From NCBI GenBank assembly GCA_963580285.1, contig OY757026.1, positions 47,653,143 through 47,717,142 of the forward strand: DNA of 64,000 nucleotides, given 5' to 3'. Positions within the stretch are counted from its first letter, which is position 1, and each line of letters opens with the position of its first letter. Below are positions 22,426-32,425 of this stretch, piece by piece. The position numbers and the translations under genes were made by a program. The notes beneath the pieces were generated by a model. That model did not search any database. It was not told the origin of the DNA and was given only the letters and a program-made list of their open reading frames with translations. The stretch comes from Lucinisca nassula (lineage: Eukaryota > Mollusca > Bivalvia > Lucinida > Lucinidae).

Positions 22426-22447
22426 TAAATAGTAAAACGGCGCCCCA

Positions 22448-22457
22448 TATTCGACTA
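22448..22457. repeat. Right target-site duplication, 10 bp
   Basis: TATTCGACTA, identical to 20,202-20,211, directly follows the right TIR end CGCCCCA. Confidence 0.9.
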
Positions 22458-22952
22458 CCTGGAACACCAAAAACGCCGACTGTTTACTTCCGATTTGAAA
22501 GAGGGTGAGTCGATAAAATCCTGTTTTTTTGCGACCCTATTGAAAAACTCTGTGAACGTGGGAAGGTGCTCACTACCAGGTTGTTATGTCAGGGGTATCA
22601 AAAAAACCAAACTGGTATCAACACTAAAGAAGTTCTATGGGAGGCACCATGATCTTGTTGATCCGTACAATCCGGCCATTTCCAGAATTATTTCTGATAT
22701 GTTTGCCAATGGAAAGCCATAGGAAGACTTCCAAAATCTCGGACATACCCGTCTCGGCCTTCACACCTTTGCTTCGTTCGGGGCGATGGGCATGGTGGTT
22801 GAAGCTTGCTTACCAAGTAATGCTTACTATCCGCGGACGCCTGATTACGCTCTTCTGGAGTCCATGTCTGTTGATCTGAACATTGATATTTGCCATTTTG
22901 TCTATGGACTCATGATTTTGGATTAACGCTTTGGTACTACGACCTAAACTAC

Positions 22953-23109
22953 TTTATAAGCATGGACGGTCAAACTCGCACCGCTTTGCCTGGGCAGGCG
23001 TAGGTTCTATCAGCTGTTTACCAATACGCGTGTGCGATCGGCTTCAGTTCTGCATGGAAGCACCATGCAGCCCATCTATTTCTTCAAGCCCCGATGGTCG
23101 GGGTCGTCT
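22953..23109 (-). mobile_element. SINE-A 5' half, minus strand
   Basis: TTTATAAGCATGGACGGTC, ACTCGCACCGCTTTGCC, GCTTCAGTTCTGCATGG and TTCTTCAAGCCCCGATGG. It starts just after the split reading frame ends. Confidence 0.8.
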
Positions 23110-23373
23110 CACTTCTTTTCATTTACAAAAAAAGTCATTCACAAAAAAAGTCATTTATATATCACATTAAGATGTCCGTGAAATGAACACCCCTATAAAC
23201 CCCACTTCATATGTACAAAAGCTATTACCTTGATACTTGCTAAAACTGTGGCTATGATATTCGACATTCATTAAATATAGAGTAGTTTTAACGAGCACAC
23301 ACAATTCATATTTGCGACATTAATTAGAAAAAAAACCCAAAAAACATTACATATTTTTGGGAAAATATATATA
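23110..23373. other. MITE-H scraps, no gene
   Basis: AATGAACACCCCTATAAACC and TTTTAACGAGCACACACAATTC suggest a much decayed, reversed MITE-H. No coding sequence is seen. Confidence 0.4.
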
Positions 23374-23672
23374 CCTCGGTAGCTCAGTCGGATGCGCGTC
23401 TGACTGGCGATCAGGAGGACGCGGGTTCGATACCTGCCGGAGTCGGCAACATTCTTTCGTGTATATTGATCATGGAATCTTTTCTACGGTCATTCTCTCC
23501 ATACCGCTGATTCAAGAAGGGCAGTTTTCAGTTTCTGACGAAAGGACGTCCACTATACTGGGTATCAGCTTACGTATAAATCTGCCCAGGAAAAAGTTGA
23601 TAGGTAAACTGACCCGCTCAAAAATTACCTAAATAGTATTTACTGGGCCGTTAGACTCCAAAAACAAACAGA
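23374..23672 (+). mobile_element. SINE-B, full length
   Basis: The tRNA-like head CCTCGGTAGCTCAGTCGGAT has A and B boxes (GCGGGTTCGATACC). It is followed by CTTTTCTACGGTCATTCTCT, TCAAGAAGGGCAG and the tail ACTGGGCCGTTAGACTCC with CAAACA. Confidence 0.88.
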
Positions 23673-23954
23673 GTAGCTATAAAGAGCAAACACAAGACTT
23701 AGTGTATTCTTTTATACGCCCAAAATATTCATTTTTCTGATAAAAAATTGAACTGTGTTTAAACTTCAAACATATGTGCTGTGCGCTTGGTAGAACGACG
23801 CCATTGTGGTGATTCTATCGAATACCCACAACCTATATCTTGGAGCTGAAATAAGAAAAATATGTTTACCCCTCTTAACCCCAATTTTCTCTGTATAAAG
23901 TGTGGTTTGGATGGGTGTTCATTACACGGACTTGTTCACGTGATTATAAACAAT
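23673..23954 (+). mobile_element. MITE-H, degenerate
   Basis: ACCCACAACCTATATCTTGG, GAAATAAGAAAAATATG and the CCCCAATTTTCTCTG stem are present. The left hairpin arm has lost most pairing (GAACGACGCC). Confidence 0.6.
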
Positions 23955-24262
23955 ATTCTAACACAGCTCGCCTATATAGGCAATGGAAAATAACTGTGAA
24001 ATCATGACAAGGAAGAGCGTGACGAGTGACGTCATTAAAAACTGCCAATTTCTGACGTCACTAGCCGATTTCCTTGTCGTTAGACGATGTAACGTCATAT
24101 TCTCGCATCGGAAACATTAGAAAAGGATATAAATGCATGTGTTTCAGTCGATAATTTTAGCGGTATTTCTTCTAACAATGGCAAAAACATATGAGATTTT
24201 GAGGGAAACATCAGCATTAGTGCCGATTTTCAGTCTGTTAGAATCGAAATAGATCAGCTCTA
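23955..24262 (-). mobile_element. Element E, copy 2, reversed
   Basis: This is the reverse of 4,524-4,828: ATTCTAACACAGCTCGCC, GACGTCATTAAAAACTGCC, ATATAAATGCATGTGTTTCAG, TTCAGTCTGTTAGAATCG, then the shared border AAATAGATCAGCTCTA. Confidence 0.75.
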
Positions 24263-24276
24263 CGCACAACGTGTAT

Positions 24277-24545
24277 ATTGTCCCCGCCAATCGGGACTTG
24301 GAGAAATAGATTGGGCTACATGATGCTTCCACGCAGAGCTGAAACCGACTGCACACGAGTAAACCGCTAAGAATGGCCTGTCGTCGGCCCATCCATGCAT
24401 ATAAACCCTATTGGCTTCAATGGGCGCCGGGGATTGAGATGCCATTTCATCTCAGTGTCGGGTAAAAGTCCTATAAAACGGAAGCAGCGTTTGTAAAATG
24501 ACATAGTGTTGACGGGGACCTTAAAGCTCAAACCAAATACACAAA
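24277..24545 (+). mobile_element. SINE-A with 12-bp target duplication
   Basis: A near full-length copy with small internal deletions. CACAACGTGTAT occurs at 24,265-24,276 and 24,546-24,557, giving direct proof of retrotransposition for the family. Confidence 0.9.
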
Positions 24546-24557
24546 CACAACGTGTAT

Positions 24558-24974
24558 GGAAGGTCGTGACAACTAAACATGTTGTTTGAGAATGTTATGC
24601 CAAACTCTATGCATATTGCGTGTTTGGAACGTGCAAACTTCAATGCAACGTAATGATGTTGCATCGACGTTAACACGCATTCCAAATACGTTGTGTGGCA
24701 GCTTGGATAATAATAGTTCGTCTGCCATTAGTCACAATAACCAATCTTAACCCATAAGACGCCAATCACGACAATTGTCGTCTGCTTTGTCGTCTGTCGG
24801 TTACTTTAAGTCATTTTTGCAAAAAGTGTCGAGCCAGCTCAGACTGCCCCTCTAGGAACAGCCTGATTTCGACCACACTGTTTGCCTGTATGAAAACAAT
24901 AACTCTAAAACTTTTGCAAGAAGCAGACCACATAAGCAGGCGACATTTTCAGATGATCACATTTAAGAAGTATT
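24558..24974. other. Unassigned non-coding sequence
   Basis: CGTTGCATCGACG-like inverted motifs and a decayed GATCAGACTGC foldback near 24,770-24,880. No gene. Confidence 0.4.
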
Positions 24975-25550
24975 ACTGTTGATGTGTTCAAAGATGGCTG
25001 ATGAGACCAATTCTAGCTCTGAACTGTCTGTTGCAGTTTAAGAAGTGTTACTTTTGGTGTGTTCAGAGATGGCTGATGAGACCAATTCTAGCTCTGAACT
25101 ACCGGTCCCGATAGCTCAGTTGGTAGAGTGTCCGCTCCGGGGAACGGGAGGTCACCGGTTCAATCCCGGGCCGCGACATACCAAAGTCGTTGAAATGGTA
25201 CTAGCTGCTCCTCGCTTGGCACTCAGATTTACGGGATAGAGCTAGGACTGGTCGACCCAGTGTCAGGATAATGTGACTGGGTGTGGTATCATGTTATGTG
25301 TCTGGGAAATGATACTTCAGTGAGGCAGCACTATAAAAGTGAGAATTGAGCTCCCTGTCGCAACCAGACACCGTCGTGATATAATTGAAAAATTGTTGAA
25401 AGCGACGTTAAGCCCGAATTCACACACACACACACACACGCACGCACGCACGCTAGCTCTGAACTGTCTGTTTGGGGCAGACAGCTCTGTTGGTGATGTG
25501 TTCAAAGCTGACTGATGAGACCAGTTCTAGCTCTGAACTGTCTGTTGCAG
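24975..25550. repeat. 72-bp tandem repeat, split by SINE-C
   Basis: The unit contains GATGGCTGATGAGACCAATT, CTAGCTCTGAACTGTCTG and TTGCAGTTTAAGAAGTG. Two units lie before and about one and a half after the SINE-C insertion. Confidence 0.8.
25101..25453 (+). mobile_element. SINE-C, tRNA-headed, full length
   Basis: The tRNA-like head CCCGATAGCTCAGTTGGTAG (A box) and CCGGTTCAATCCCGG (B box) is followed by a body with TGTGACTGGGTGTGG and GACACCGTCGTGATATAA. The tail GCGACGTTAAGCCCGAATTC leads into a CA repeat. TAGCTCTGAACT flanks it at 25,089-25,100 and 25,454-25,465. Confidence 0.88.
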
Positions 25551-25729
25551 CAACAGAGATTCAAATACATTGAACATTATGCCGCCGAAAAAAAACAAAA
25601 AAACGAAACTTTTAAGTTGAAAAAAAAAATGAAATAAGGCACTCCAGTTTTATAATATAAAGGGGTCAGAGTTATACAGGCGTGTTTTCATGTTGCATTT
25701 CCAAAACATACTATGTGCATATATAATGA
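25551..25729 (+). mobile_element. MITE-H, internally deleted
   Basis: A poly-A body and CACTCCAGTTTTATAATATA with AGGCGTGTTTTCATG retain the right-hand stem and terminal repeat. Confidence 0.5.
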
Positions 25730-26880
25730 TAGATACAGGTCCTAAGTTTTATTCAGCAATACCCACGCCCATGCCTCTGGCCTTAAGGTCAAGGCCATGG
25801 ACTTAGATTTTTTGTATCGTTTTATTTGACATTTTTATGATAAACTTTTAACTGCTGATATTTTCCCAACCACATGATGAATTTGGTTCATACTTGGTAT
25901 TACGATAGATTTAAGTCCAAAATCTTATTCGGCATGCCCCGCGCCCATGTCAATGACCTCAAGGCCAAGGTCACAGACGTACAGAAATTTAAATGCTAAA
26001 GTTTTCTGACAGCTAATATTTTCCAAACAATGTGATGGATTTGGTTCAAATATGATACGATGATAGACATAGGTCCAAAGTTTTATTCAGCTATATAACG
26101 CCACCCATGCTCATGATATCAAGGTAAATGACATAGAATTTTAATGTTAGTCGTTTTAAATCGTCATATTTTCCGAACCATATGCTTTTGTTTGTATTGG
26201 AGTTAAACGGCCCAGTCAACATCTTAGGTTATTTTTAGCCGGCCATTTTAGATGTACCTATCCATACTTTTCCTGGACAGGATTATACGTAAGCGGTTAA
26301 CCAGCACAGTGCACATTCTTTCGCCAGAAACTAATAACTGCCTTCTTGAATCAGCGGAAGGGAGAGAATGACAGTAGAAAAGATTTCATGATCAGTCCCA
26401 CAAAAGAATATTGCCGACCCTGGCAGGTATCGCACCCGCTCCTGATCACCATTTAGACGTGCATCCGACTGAGCTACAGAGGCCGGCCCAAACCATATGA
26501 TGGATTTGGTTCATATCTAGTATGATGATAGTTATAGGTCCAAACAGTTATATAGCAATACCCCCGCCCATGATCTCAAGGTCAAGAACACAGACCTAGA
26601 ATATGTTAAAAGATTTTTAGAGCTCATTTTCCAAATCATGTGATGGATTTGGTTAATTTTTGTTATGAGGATAAAATATTTGTCCAGCAATTTTATTCAG
26701 CAATTCTACGCCCATGGCAATGACTTCAAGGTTGAGGTCACAGACTTGGAAATGTTACGTTAGAGCTCATATTTTCTACTTCTACGATGGATTTGATTTG
26801 TATTTGGTATGACGACAGATACCCCGAAGAATTATTGGACAATACTTCCATCCATGACCATGACCTCGATGACACTTTCC
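25730..26880. repeat. Degenerate tandem repeat of about 165 bp (GATGGATTTGGTTCATA)
   Basis: About six units share ATGATGGATTTGGTTCATA, GATAGACATAGGTCCAAAG, TTTATTCAGCAAT, CGCCCATG and TCAAGGTCAAGGTCACAGAC. A SINE-B interrupts it at 26,185. Non-coding. Confidence 0.75.
26185..26490 (-). mobile_element. SINE-B, full length, minus strand
   Basis: The tail TTGTATTGGAGTTAAACGGC runs to the head, with GGTATCGCACCCGC (mutated B box) and GACTGAGCTACAGAGGCC (A box). AACCATATG occurs at 26,176-26,184 and 26,491-26,499. Confidence 0.88.
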
Positions 26881-26883
26881 CAG

Positions 26884-27079
26884 GCGAGCTTTGCTGTCTG
26901 ATGACTGCAATCGAAGTCATTTAGTTTTGATTGCCGATATCCCTGTTTACTTACATCTGTCTGGTGACGTCGCATGGCAGTCTTTGCTTCGGGTAGGTCC
27001 GGTTTCAGAAACATTTCTTTCTTTCAGACTAGAAAAAAAACCTGCACAAGCGCGGGTATACTTGATGCCAAGTTTATAG
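26884..27079 (+). other. Candidate orphan exon, low confidence
   Basis: After a pyrimidine-rich ACACTTTCCCAG acceptor-like site, one frame stays open for 65 codons to TAG at 27,077-27,079. It includes SDDCNRSHLVLIADIPVY and ETFLSFRLEKKPAQARVYLM. Composition is balanced and protein-like, but there is no recognised domain, no second exon and no repeat copy in the window. It may be a decayed exon or chance. Confidence 0.25.
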
Positions 27080-27169
27080 CAAACAATACCTAAGTGGTTT
27101 AAAGTTGAGAGGTGGTGATATCAGGATATTCATTTTGAAGTTTACGAACGGGACATCAAGATAACACCC

Positions 27170-27350
27170 TATGTAATGAATACTCCTGCAAACCCCACTT
27201 CAAATAGGAAAAGTGGGGTTTGCAGGGTATTCATTATTTCCTCATATCTGCTCTAAAACATAGATTGTGGGTATTCGTTAGAACCGCCTCGTCGAGGCGG
27301 TTTCAACGTGTACCCAAAATCAATGTTTTAAGCAGAAATAAAGAAAATCT
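27170..27350 (+). mobile_element. MITE-H with a duplicated 3' stem
   Basis: AATACTCCTGCAAACCCCAC pairs with GTGGGGTTTGCAGGGTATT. This is followed by TCTGCTCTAAAACATAGATT and a good GAACCGCCTC / GAGGCGGTTTCAAC hairpin. Confidence 0.7.
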
Positions 27351-28220
27351 CTTTTTTTTTCCTCTGAAAATTTTCATTTTTTTTTTTTTGGCGAAATTTT
27401 TTAGAAGCCATGTTTTCTGACCGCGTGCTTGATTTGCTTGGTTGAGTTCGACTACTTGATAAGGGTCATTCAGGAAGGAACAAAATGCCAGTCGTTTTAT
27501 CAGTTCTGTGATTGGTAGCAGCAACAACACATAATTTACAACTTTCAGACGCGAGCACTTACCTTTGAATTCATGTTTTGTACCTGTACCTGTTTTTTGA
27601 AGGTATCAGTAGTGTATTTGGTCCAATAATCGAAACGTACTTCAAAAAATGTTTGAAACAACCAAGTGGCGAAACGACTCGACATCGCATATTAGCGCTC
27701 TAAGACCAATCGCAGTACCAATCGAAGTCGCTACGATTTTTAATTCGGCAATTGTCTAAAACCCAAAAATCACAAAATAAACGCAAATCATAGAGTTCAA
27801 AATCAAAATTATAAATAAAAGCAAAATTGTGACAACACGATATAAAAAAAAATCACCAAATGATCGGTGTTTTTGCAGTTTATTGGATAATCTATTTATT
27901 TAGTAGTATAGATGTGAAGGCTCGTGACAGTTAAAAAACATAAGAGAAGTCGAAAATGAGTGCTCTTAATGCCGCTGCATGCATGAGCAAAGACTGAGAG
28001 TACTGGTGGGTCAATTGTCTCTGAGTGTACTCTGGGAAAAATGTCCCGAATTTAGATTTTACTCTTACAATTCCAATATTTTAAGCAACAGTGCAGACTA
28101 TGATCAGACCCCGCTTTCTTCCCTGAGATCATTGTACTACAAACAAACAGTGTTGACACTGTTCAGACGCCGTGTTCTTTGGCTTCTGATCTAGGGTTAC
28201 ACTGTTGCCAAACCCTCCAC
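27351..28220. other. Unassigned; decayed foldback near the end
   Basis: No gene is seen. GCAGACTATGATCAGACC...TTCTGATCTAGGGTTACACTG (about 28,088-28,204) is a decayed GTGTAGATC-family foldback. The rest is AT-rich. Confidence 0.4.
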
Positions 28221-28373
28221 ATGATTATGTCTCCCCCCTTTTCGGGGAGAAATATTGTTTTTCCCCGGGCGTGTGTCTGTCCGTCTGTCACAAAATCGTG
28301 TCCGCTCTATAACTTGAAAACCGTTCAAGCTATCTTCACGAAACTTCATATAAATAATAATCAACATTAGTTG
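28221..28373 (+). mobile_element. Dispersed repeat fragment (GTCTCCCCxxTTCGGGGAGA type)
   Basis: The head palindrome CTCCCCCCTTTTCGGGGAG is followed by TTTCCCCGGGCGTGTGTC, GTCCGTCTGTCACAAAATCG and ACTTGAAAACCG. From memory this is the 5' part of a repeat common in bivalves. It is cut off where SINE-A begins. Confidence 0.5.
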
Positions 28374-28491
28374 GTTTCATTGGGCGATAGGGCTTGAGAT
28401 GGCATATCATCTCAATGTCGGGTAAAAGTCCCACAAAATTGGAAGCAACGTCTCCAAAATGACCTATAATGGTATTGGAGGGTGTTGACGG
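28374..28491 (+). mobile_element. SINE-A 3' part, split; left piece
   Basis: GGTTTCATTGGGCGATAGGG to AAAATGACCTATA and GTGTTGACGG. Its continuation, GGACGTTCAACTCAAAAAC, is at 29,809-29,850 after the inserted element. Confidence 0.75.
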
Positions 28492-29810
28492 CCCCGGGCA
28501 GTGATTCTTGAAAAAATGACCCAATTTTGAATACACCCTGTCGCTAATGTTTGTCCCTTCATGGTGGCTAAACAACACAGTCTATGGGTGTAAATAAGCC
28601 ATATAAACCAAGAGGCATATTCAGGAACGTACTTCCAATTCTAAAACCAATGCCTTCTAGTACGATTACTGAGTTAGCACCATTAATATACCAGAGGGGT
28701 ATGCGTTTTTGCCCTGTCACAAGGCATGATTACATACTGAAGTGCAGATATTTAACCTTTCATTGTTTAGATGGAATGGGATTGAAATTGCGGTTCAACG
28801 ATGTGATGTTTAGGAAACAATTAGCAGATTTTAAAGACTTATTACATTCAGTGTCTGGACACAATGCCTTAAAAATATGGTGTCGCTAAAACTGCACCTC
28901 CCCTACCGTAACGGATCTATATCTGGTCAAAGTGTGCAGACAGGAATAATTCTCTGCTTATAACTATGTCTTATATCCCACCAAAGGAATGCTCCGATAA
29001 ACAAACCATTAAGTGTTTGATCTTCTTTCGAAATAAACATAATAAAAAATCTGAAAGTGGATATATAATTTGTCACTGCTCAGAGCCTCACCTCCGTAAC
29101 GGTACTTTCAAAAGGTCAATGGAAGGAAAGGAACACTTTAAGCTAATTGCCATATATTTTGTATAAGATTGTACTGATATGAAGCATGATATTGACCATT
29201 GGTCCAACAACAACGGTTTGGTTGATAAAAACAAACTGTCCTCCACCTCCGTAACTTCTCTCCTCCGTAACGTCAAAACCTAAGCCGATATAGGTATCGG
29301 GACATCTTTGTGTGCATCGAGTGCTATTTGTGCTAGTTATATCAAATCACTGAAGCAAAACATTGGATTTTGGCCTAGCTACAGACTGTGGGGAGAAATC
29401 TATCGTTACGGAAGAGATGTTACGGAGGTGAGTTAAAATGTTACGGAGGCGAGCAATTTTAGAAGTGAGCGTTACTTATTCAGTTACTTATTCAGACAAT
29501 CAATAGCCCAACGAAGTGTTGTTTGTTGGCAAAAGCTATGAGTTTAACTTCATAAATATACCCATTGGGTTAGCATAGACTGTTGGATGAAACAGACACA
29601 TGGGCTCACAAATATAAACTCTCCTCCGTAACGAGCATGTTTTACTGTCAAAAATTCAAAAACTAATGAAATGGTGTGGGTAAAAGTTTGGGTCAAATGT
29701 TAAAATGTGGAAATAAACCGAAAGAAAGCATATCAGTCGAAATTCCATAAGGTTAATTTTTCTACCTTTTTGGTTTCATAAGTGGGTCATTTTTTCAAGA
29801 ATCACTGGGG
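28492..29810. mobile_element. 1.3-kb TIR element with CTCCGTAACG motifs
   Basis: A 25-bp perfect inverted repeat (CAGTGATTCTTG then AAAAAATGACCCA) lies at 28,499-28,523 and 29,783-29,807, with C-rich outer bases. The element cuts a SINE-A in two. CTCCGTAAC or its complement recurs at about 29,093, 29,249, 29,265, 29,404 (variant), 29,419, 29,441 and 29,624, possibly protein-binding sites. Class unknown, and no catalytic transposase motif is seen. Confidence 0.7.
28584..28889 (+). CDS. Hypothetical ORF in the TIR element (101 aa)
   Basis: An ATG frame with balanced composition includes PRGIFRNVLPILKPMPSST and YILKCRYLTFHCLDGMGLK, ending HNALKIWCR. A second short frame (28,966-29,166) contains CIIFF-like and GKEHFKLIAIYFV parts. 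No domain is recognised. It could be part of an element-encoded protein or a captured fragment. Confidence 0.25.
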   Translation: MGVNKPYKPRGIFRNVLPILKPMPSSTITELAPLIYQRGMRFCPVTRHDYILKCRYLTFHCLDGMGLKLRFNDVMFRKQLADFKDLLHSVSGHNALKIWCR

Positions 29811-29850
29811 GACGTTCAACTCAAAAACAAACATACAAACAAACAAAGAC
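29809..29850 (+). mobile_element. SINE-A split; right piece
   Basis: GGACGTTCAACTCAAAAACA plus an AAAC tail completes the copy begun at 28,374. Confidence 0.7.
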
Positions 29851-29913
29851 GCATTTAGTGATACATATACCAAATGAGGGTCCGCCAAGGCCATCCATGC
29901 CTCTAACTCTACT
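29840..29913 (+). repeat. Isolated copy of the array linker end
   Basis: ACAAACAAAGACGCATTTAG, GAGGGTCCGCCAAGGCC and ATCCATGCCTCTAACTCT match the right end of the linkers that precede units 2-4 of the large array (for example 40,340-40,412). The expected next bases do not follow; the array itself begins 2.9 kb later. Confidence 0.8.
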
Positions 29914-30057
29914 TCATGAACATGAACATATATTTTATTCTCTCAGATCATTGTACATGATATATGAGGTATACATGCATTTTATAACAAAAACAGACGG
30001 CAACTAAGATGCTACAAGTAACAAAGATTACGTAACACTGTATTTACTCGGCATAGA

Positions 30058-30098
<41 letters not shown>

Positions 30099-30699
30099 GA
30101 GAGAGAGAAAGCAGATGAACATGTATTGAATTAGCTTGACTGGTACGCAGATTTGAACGATCTCTGAGTACCAGGGGAGCAGATTATAACGTTATGTAGT
30201 ATTATATTATTTTTATCTTAATTTATACGGATGTGTTATGTAAGAAAATACACACAGCGAACCTCAATAACTCGAATACTTTTGAAGCCTTATGTTTTTT
30301 TGAGACAGAAGTAGCCCGAGCCTCGAAGTGTAGACCACAGTGCCAAACCATTAGGTGTTCATAATTAGTATACCTTTCGCTCTCCGGAATTAACGAATGT
30401 GTTGTGTACTCCTTACAATCGCCTCGCTGAGGCGATTCTAATGACTGCACTCTGCATACCTTTTCGAGATGAACGCAGAAAAAGGTCAACAGGGTCCTGA
30501 AATATATGGACATTGGCAGCTGTTCGAAAAATTATTTAGGCATTGCAGCAGAGCGAATTCGGATTATCCGTGGTAAACAGATATTCGTGTTCGAGCCATT
30601 GAAGTTCCACTGTATATGTGCTCTTGGACACGATGTATTACTCATTGATGTTTTAGTGGTAGTGGAACAATCAAAACATTCACTTTTTAACAATTTCAG
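29914..30699. other. Unassigned, with microsatellite and repeat scraps
   Basis: A GA microsatellite lies at 30,062-30,108. ACAGCGAACCTCAATAACTC (about 30,255) and CCATTGAAGTTCCACTGTAT (about 30,597) look like dispersed-repeat segments. A reduced MITE-H hairpin, GCCTCGCTGAGGC, is at about 30,421. Confidence 0.45.
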
Positions 30700-30903
30700 T
30701 CAACTGTCGATATCTCAAACCACGAGATACCGGAATCTTTGGCCGTAGACAACGGCAGTCCGAGACAAACAAGTTTAAATATAGGTAACATATCGCAAAA
30801 CTCAAGCTACAACAGCCAAATTTACTTTGGCTCAAGCAATAGTTTGGGATATCAGTGCTTGAGAAAACGAAAGTCAGCTATGGTATACACATCTGTGTCA
30901 TAA
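30700..30903 (+). CDS. Candidate terminal exon, 67 codons, no ATG
   Basis: A pyrimidine-rich tract ending TTTAACAATTTCAG precedes 30,700. From there one frame is open for 67 codons to TAA at 30,901-30,903, while the same frame has a TAA just upstream of the AG, as expected for an intron. Composition is that of a soluble, Ser/Asn-rich tail: VDISNHEIPESLAVDNGSP, then TSLNIGNISQNSSYNSQIYF, GSSNSLGYQ and a basic CLRKRKSAM end. The stretch SQIYFGSSNSL has the spacing of a RHIM amyloid core (hydrophobic-x-hydrophobic-Gly-x-x-Asn-x-Leu), but the central residue is Tyr, not the usual Gln. That match is a suggestion only. Sequence after the stop is AT-rich, like a 3'UTR. No upstream exon of the same gene was found. 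Confidence 0.4.
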   Translation, partial: STVDISNHEIPESLAVDNGSPRQTSLNIGNISQNSSYNSQIYFGSSNSLGYQCLRKRKSAMVYTSVS

Positions 30904-30988
30904 ATAGTATATGTATTCTTGAGAAATTTTATGTGATATTTATCTGGAAGTATATTTAAGCTTGGTTAAATATCCCCAGAAAAAAATA

Positions 30989-31200
<212 letters not shown>

Positions 31201-31202
<2 letters not shown>

Positions 31203-31711
31203 AAGATAATACATAGACAACTATTAACCAAACTATGTCATTTTCAGATGGCAAACACCAATAAATTCCAACAATTTCATCAAATATTCTTAAGCTTTTG
31301 TGTATTATGCTAGGTATTTCATTCATAACTCAGTCGCTTTTCACGGTCAACTGCACACAATAAATCTCAATGACCAATCAGCATGCAGTTGTCTGACGAT
31401 GAAAATCGGTCAATATTAAATCCGCTGGCCAATGAAGCGGCGAACAATTTGTCACATGTTCAAGAAGGTTGTTTCATTCACGTTTTTCATTGAGGCACGT
31501 AGATTGAAAATAGTGAATGGACTACTCAAATTTCTTCGGCGACCGGTAAGTGATATAGATACACGAAAGCTTACCGAAATTCTGACACAGTAAGAGAAAT
31601 TTAACCTTTGTGGCTTATTATCGTAAGTTAAGCACACAACCACAAAAACTTAGATATACATGGGATGTGCATAATCTCTGCGAAACAGTATTTAAATTTC
31701 AAATTCTATTG
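31201..31711. other. Unassigned non-coding sequence
   Basis: No recognised gene or repeat family. Confidence 0.4.
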
Positions 31712-32021
31712 TCATCACGAAAACACGCCTATACAAACACACTGCAGCCCCCCCCCCCCCCCCCAAAAAAAAACAAAAAAAAAAACGAAATTCTTAAAAA
31801 GAAAAATTGTGATGCTTGTCCCACCTCCGCCCAACATGCATACCGTGGGTACCCGTTAGAACCGCCTCGATGAGGCGGCTCCAACGGGCACCAACAACCC
31901 GCAGTTCAGAGCAGAAATAAGAAAAATAAGGTCCACCCCTGCAAACCCCAGATTTACTTTAAAAAAGTGGGGTTCAAGGGGGGGGGGTGTAAATTTTTAC
32001 AGGTGTGCCCTCGTGATGGTT
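31712..32021 (+). mobile_element. MITE-H, full length
   Basis: The left end CATCACGAAAACACGCCTAT and right end CAGGTGTGCCCTCGTGATG are terminal inverted repeats. The hairpin GAACCGCCTCGATGAGGCGG is intact. A C-run and A-run expansion fills the left half. Confidence 0.85.
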
Positions 32022-32039
32022 GAGACTTTTTAAGTATAA

Positions 32040-32045
32040 TAGTAT

Positions 32046-32104
<59 letters not shown>

Positions 32105-32425
32105 TTCGAAGTCTTTATTCATGTAAACGCAGCAGGCCACATGCAGTTGGCATTAGTGCATATGAACATTCATACTGAAAAATATTATAAAAGTGCATAT
32201 ACGCTGCATAGACTATTATTATAAATGTTATATTTCTTTCCGCTCAATAGGGTTACACTCCCCTTGAATGTATGCCGACGCTTGTGGAACAAGTCGTGTC
32301 GGCAAGAGGGGGTGACTGCCCGTTTACTTTGAGCTTCAGAATGAGATTTTTTCTTTGACCGTAGCCTTGTGCCGAAATCGAAATGCAGAAGGCGCACAGG
32401 TCAAGGACTGAATCTACAGCCTTAT

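Larger units (their letters stand above)
20212..22447. mobile_element. Long-TIR DNA transposon (MULE-like?), non-autonomous
   Basis: The left end TGGGGCGCCCTTTTACTATT is matched, inverted, by the right end AATAGTAAAACGGCGCCCCA. The inverted match continues through AATCCGTATTTATAGATATC, about 45 bp in all. A perfect 10-bp duplication lies on both sides. Long TIRs with 8-11 bp target duplications are typical of MULE-type transposons, so that assignment is inferred. GGATATCC-rich arrays lie just inside both ends. Three SINE insertions have enlarged it. No transposase is recognisable, and only a 44-codon minus-strand frame near the left end looks protein-like. Confidence 0.8.
20156..22926 (+). 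pseudogene. Reading frame split by a TIR transposon
   Basis: Two plus-strand segments stay in one frame once the inserted element (20,212-22,447) and one target-duplication copy are set aside. They are 20,156-20,211, beginning ATG CGA CAC, and 22,458-22,926. The frame has one in-frame TAG at 22,720-22,722 and a final TAA at 22,924-22,926. Protein-like stretches include RLFTSDLKEGESIK and LKKFYGRHHDLVDPYNP before the TAG, then LGHTRLGLHTFASFGAMGMV and YYPRTPDYALL after it. Composition is balanced and not low-complexity. I do not recognise the family. The FYGRHHDLVDPYN part vaguely recalls tails of invertebrate retroelement proteins, but this is only an impression. The true 5' start is unknown, because GGTCGAA repeats lie just upstream. 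It is broken twice, by the insertion and by the TAG. Confidence 0.45.

Noticed and set aside
22207..22428. Frame with repeated MDIHK and LWISI motifs
   Set aside because: Produced by the GGATATCCATAA array; no independent coding signal.
25065..25090. CTGATGAGACC repeated near 25,006, 25,072 and 25,513
   Set aside because: No downstream CGAAA and no stem I; part of the 72-bp tandem repeat.
26884..26910. Possible hammerhead core CTGATGACTGCAATCGAAG
   Set aside because: Lacks the GAAA box and a pairing stem II; chance match to CTGATGA.
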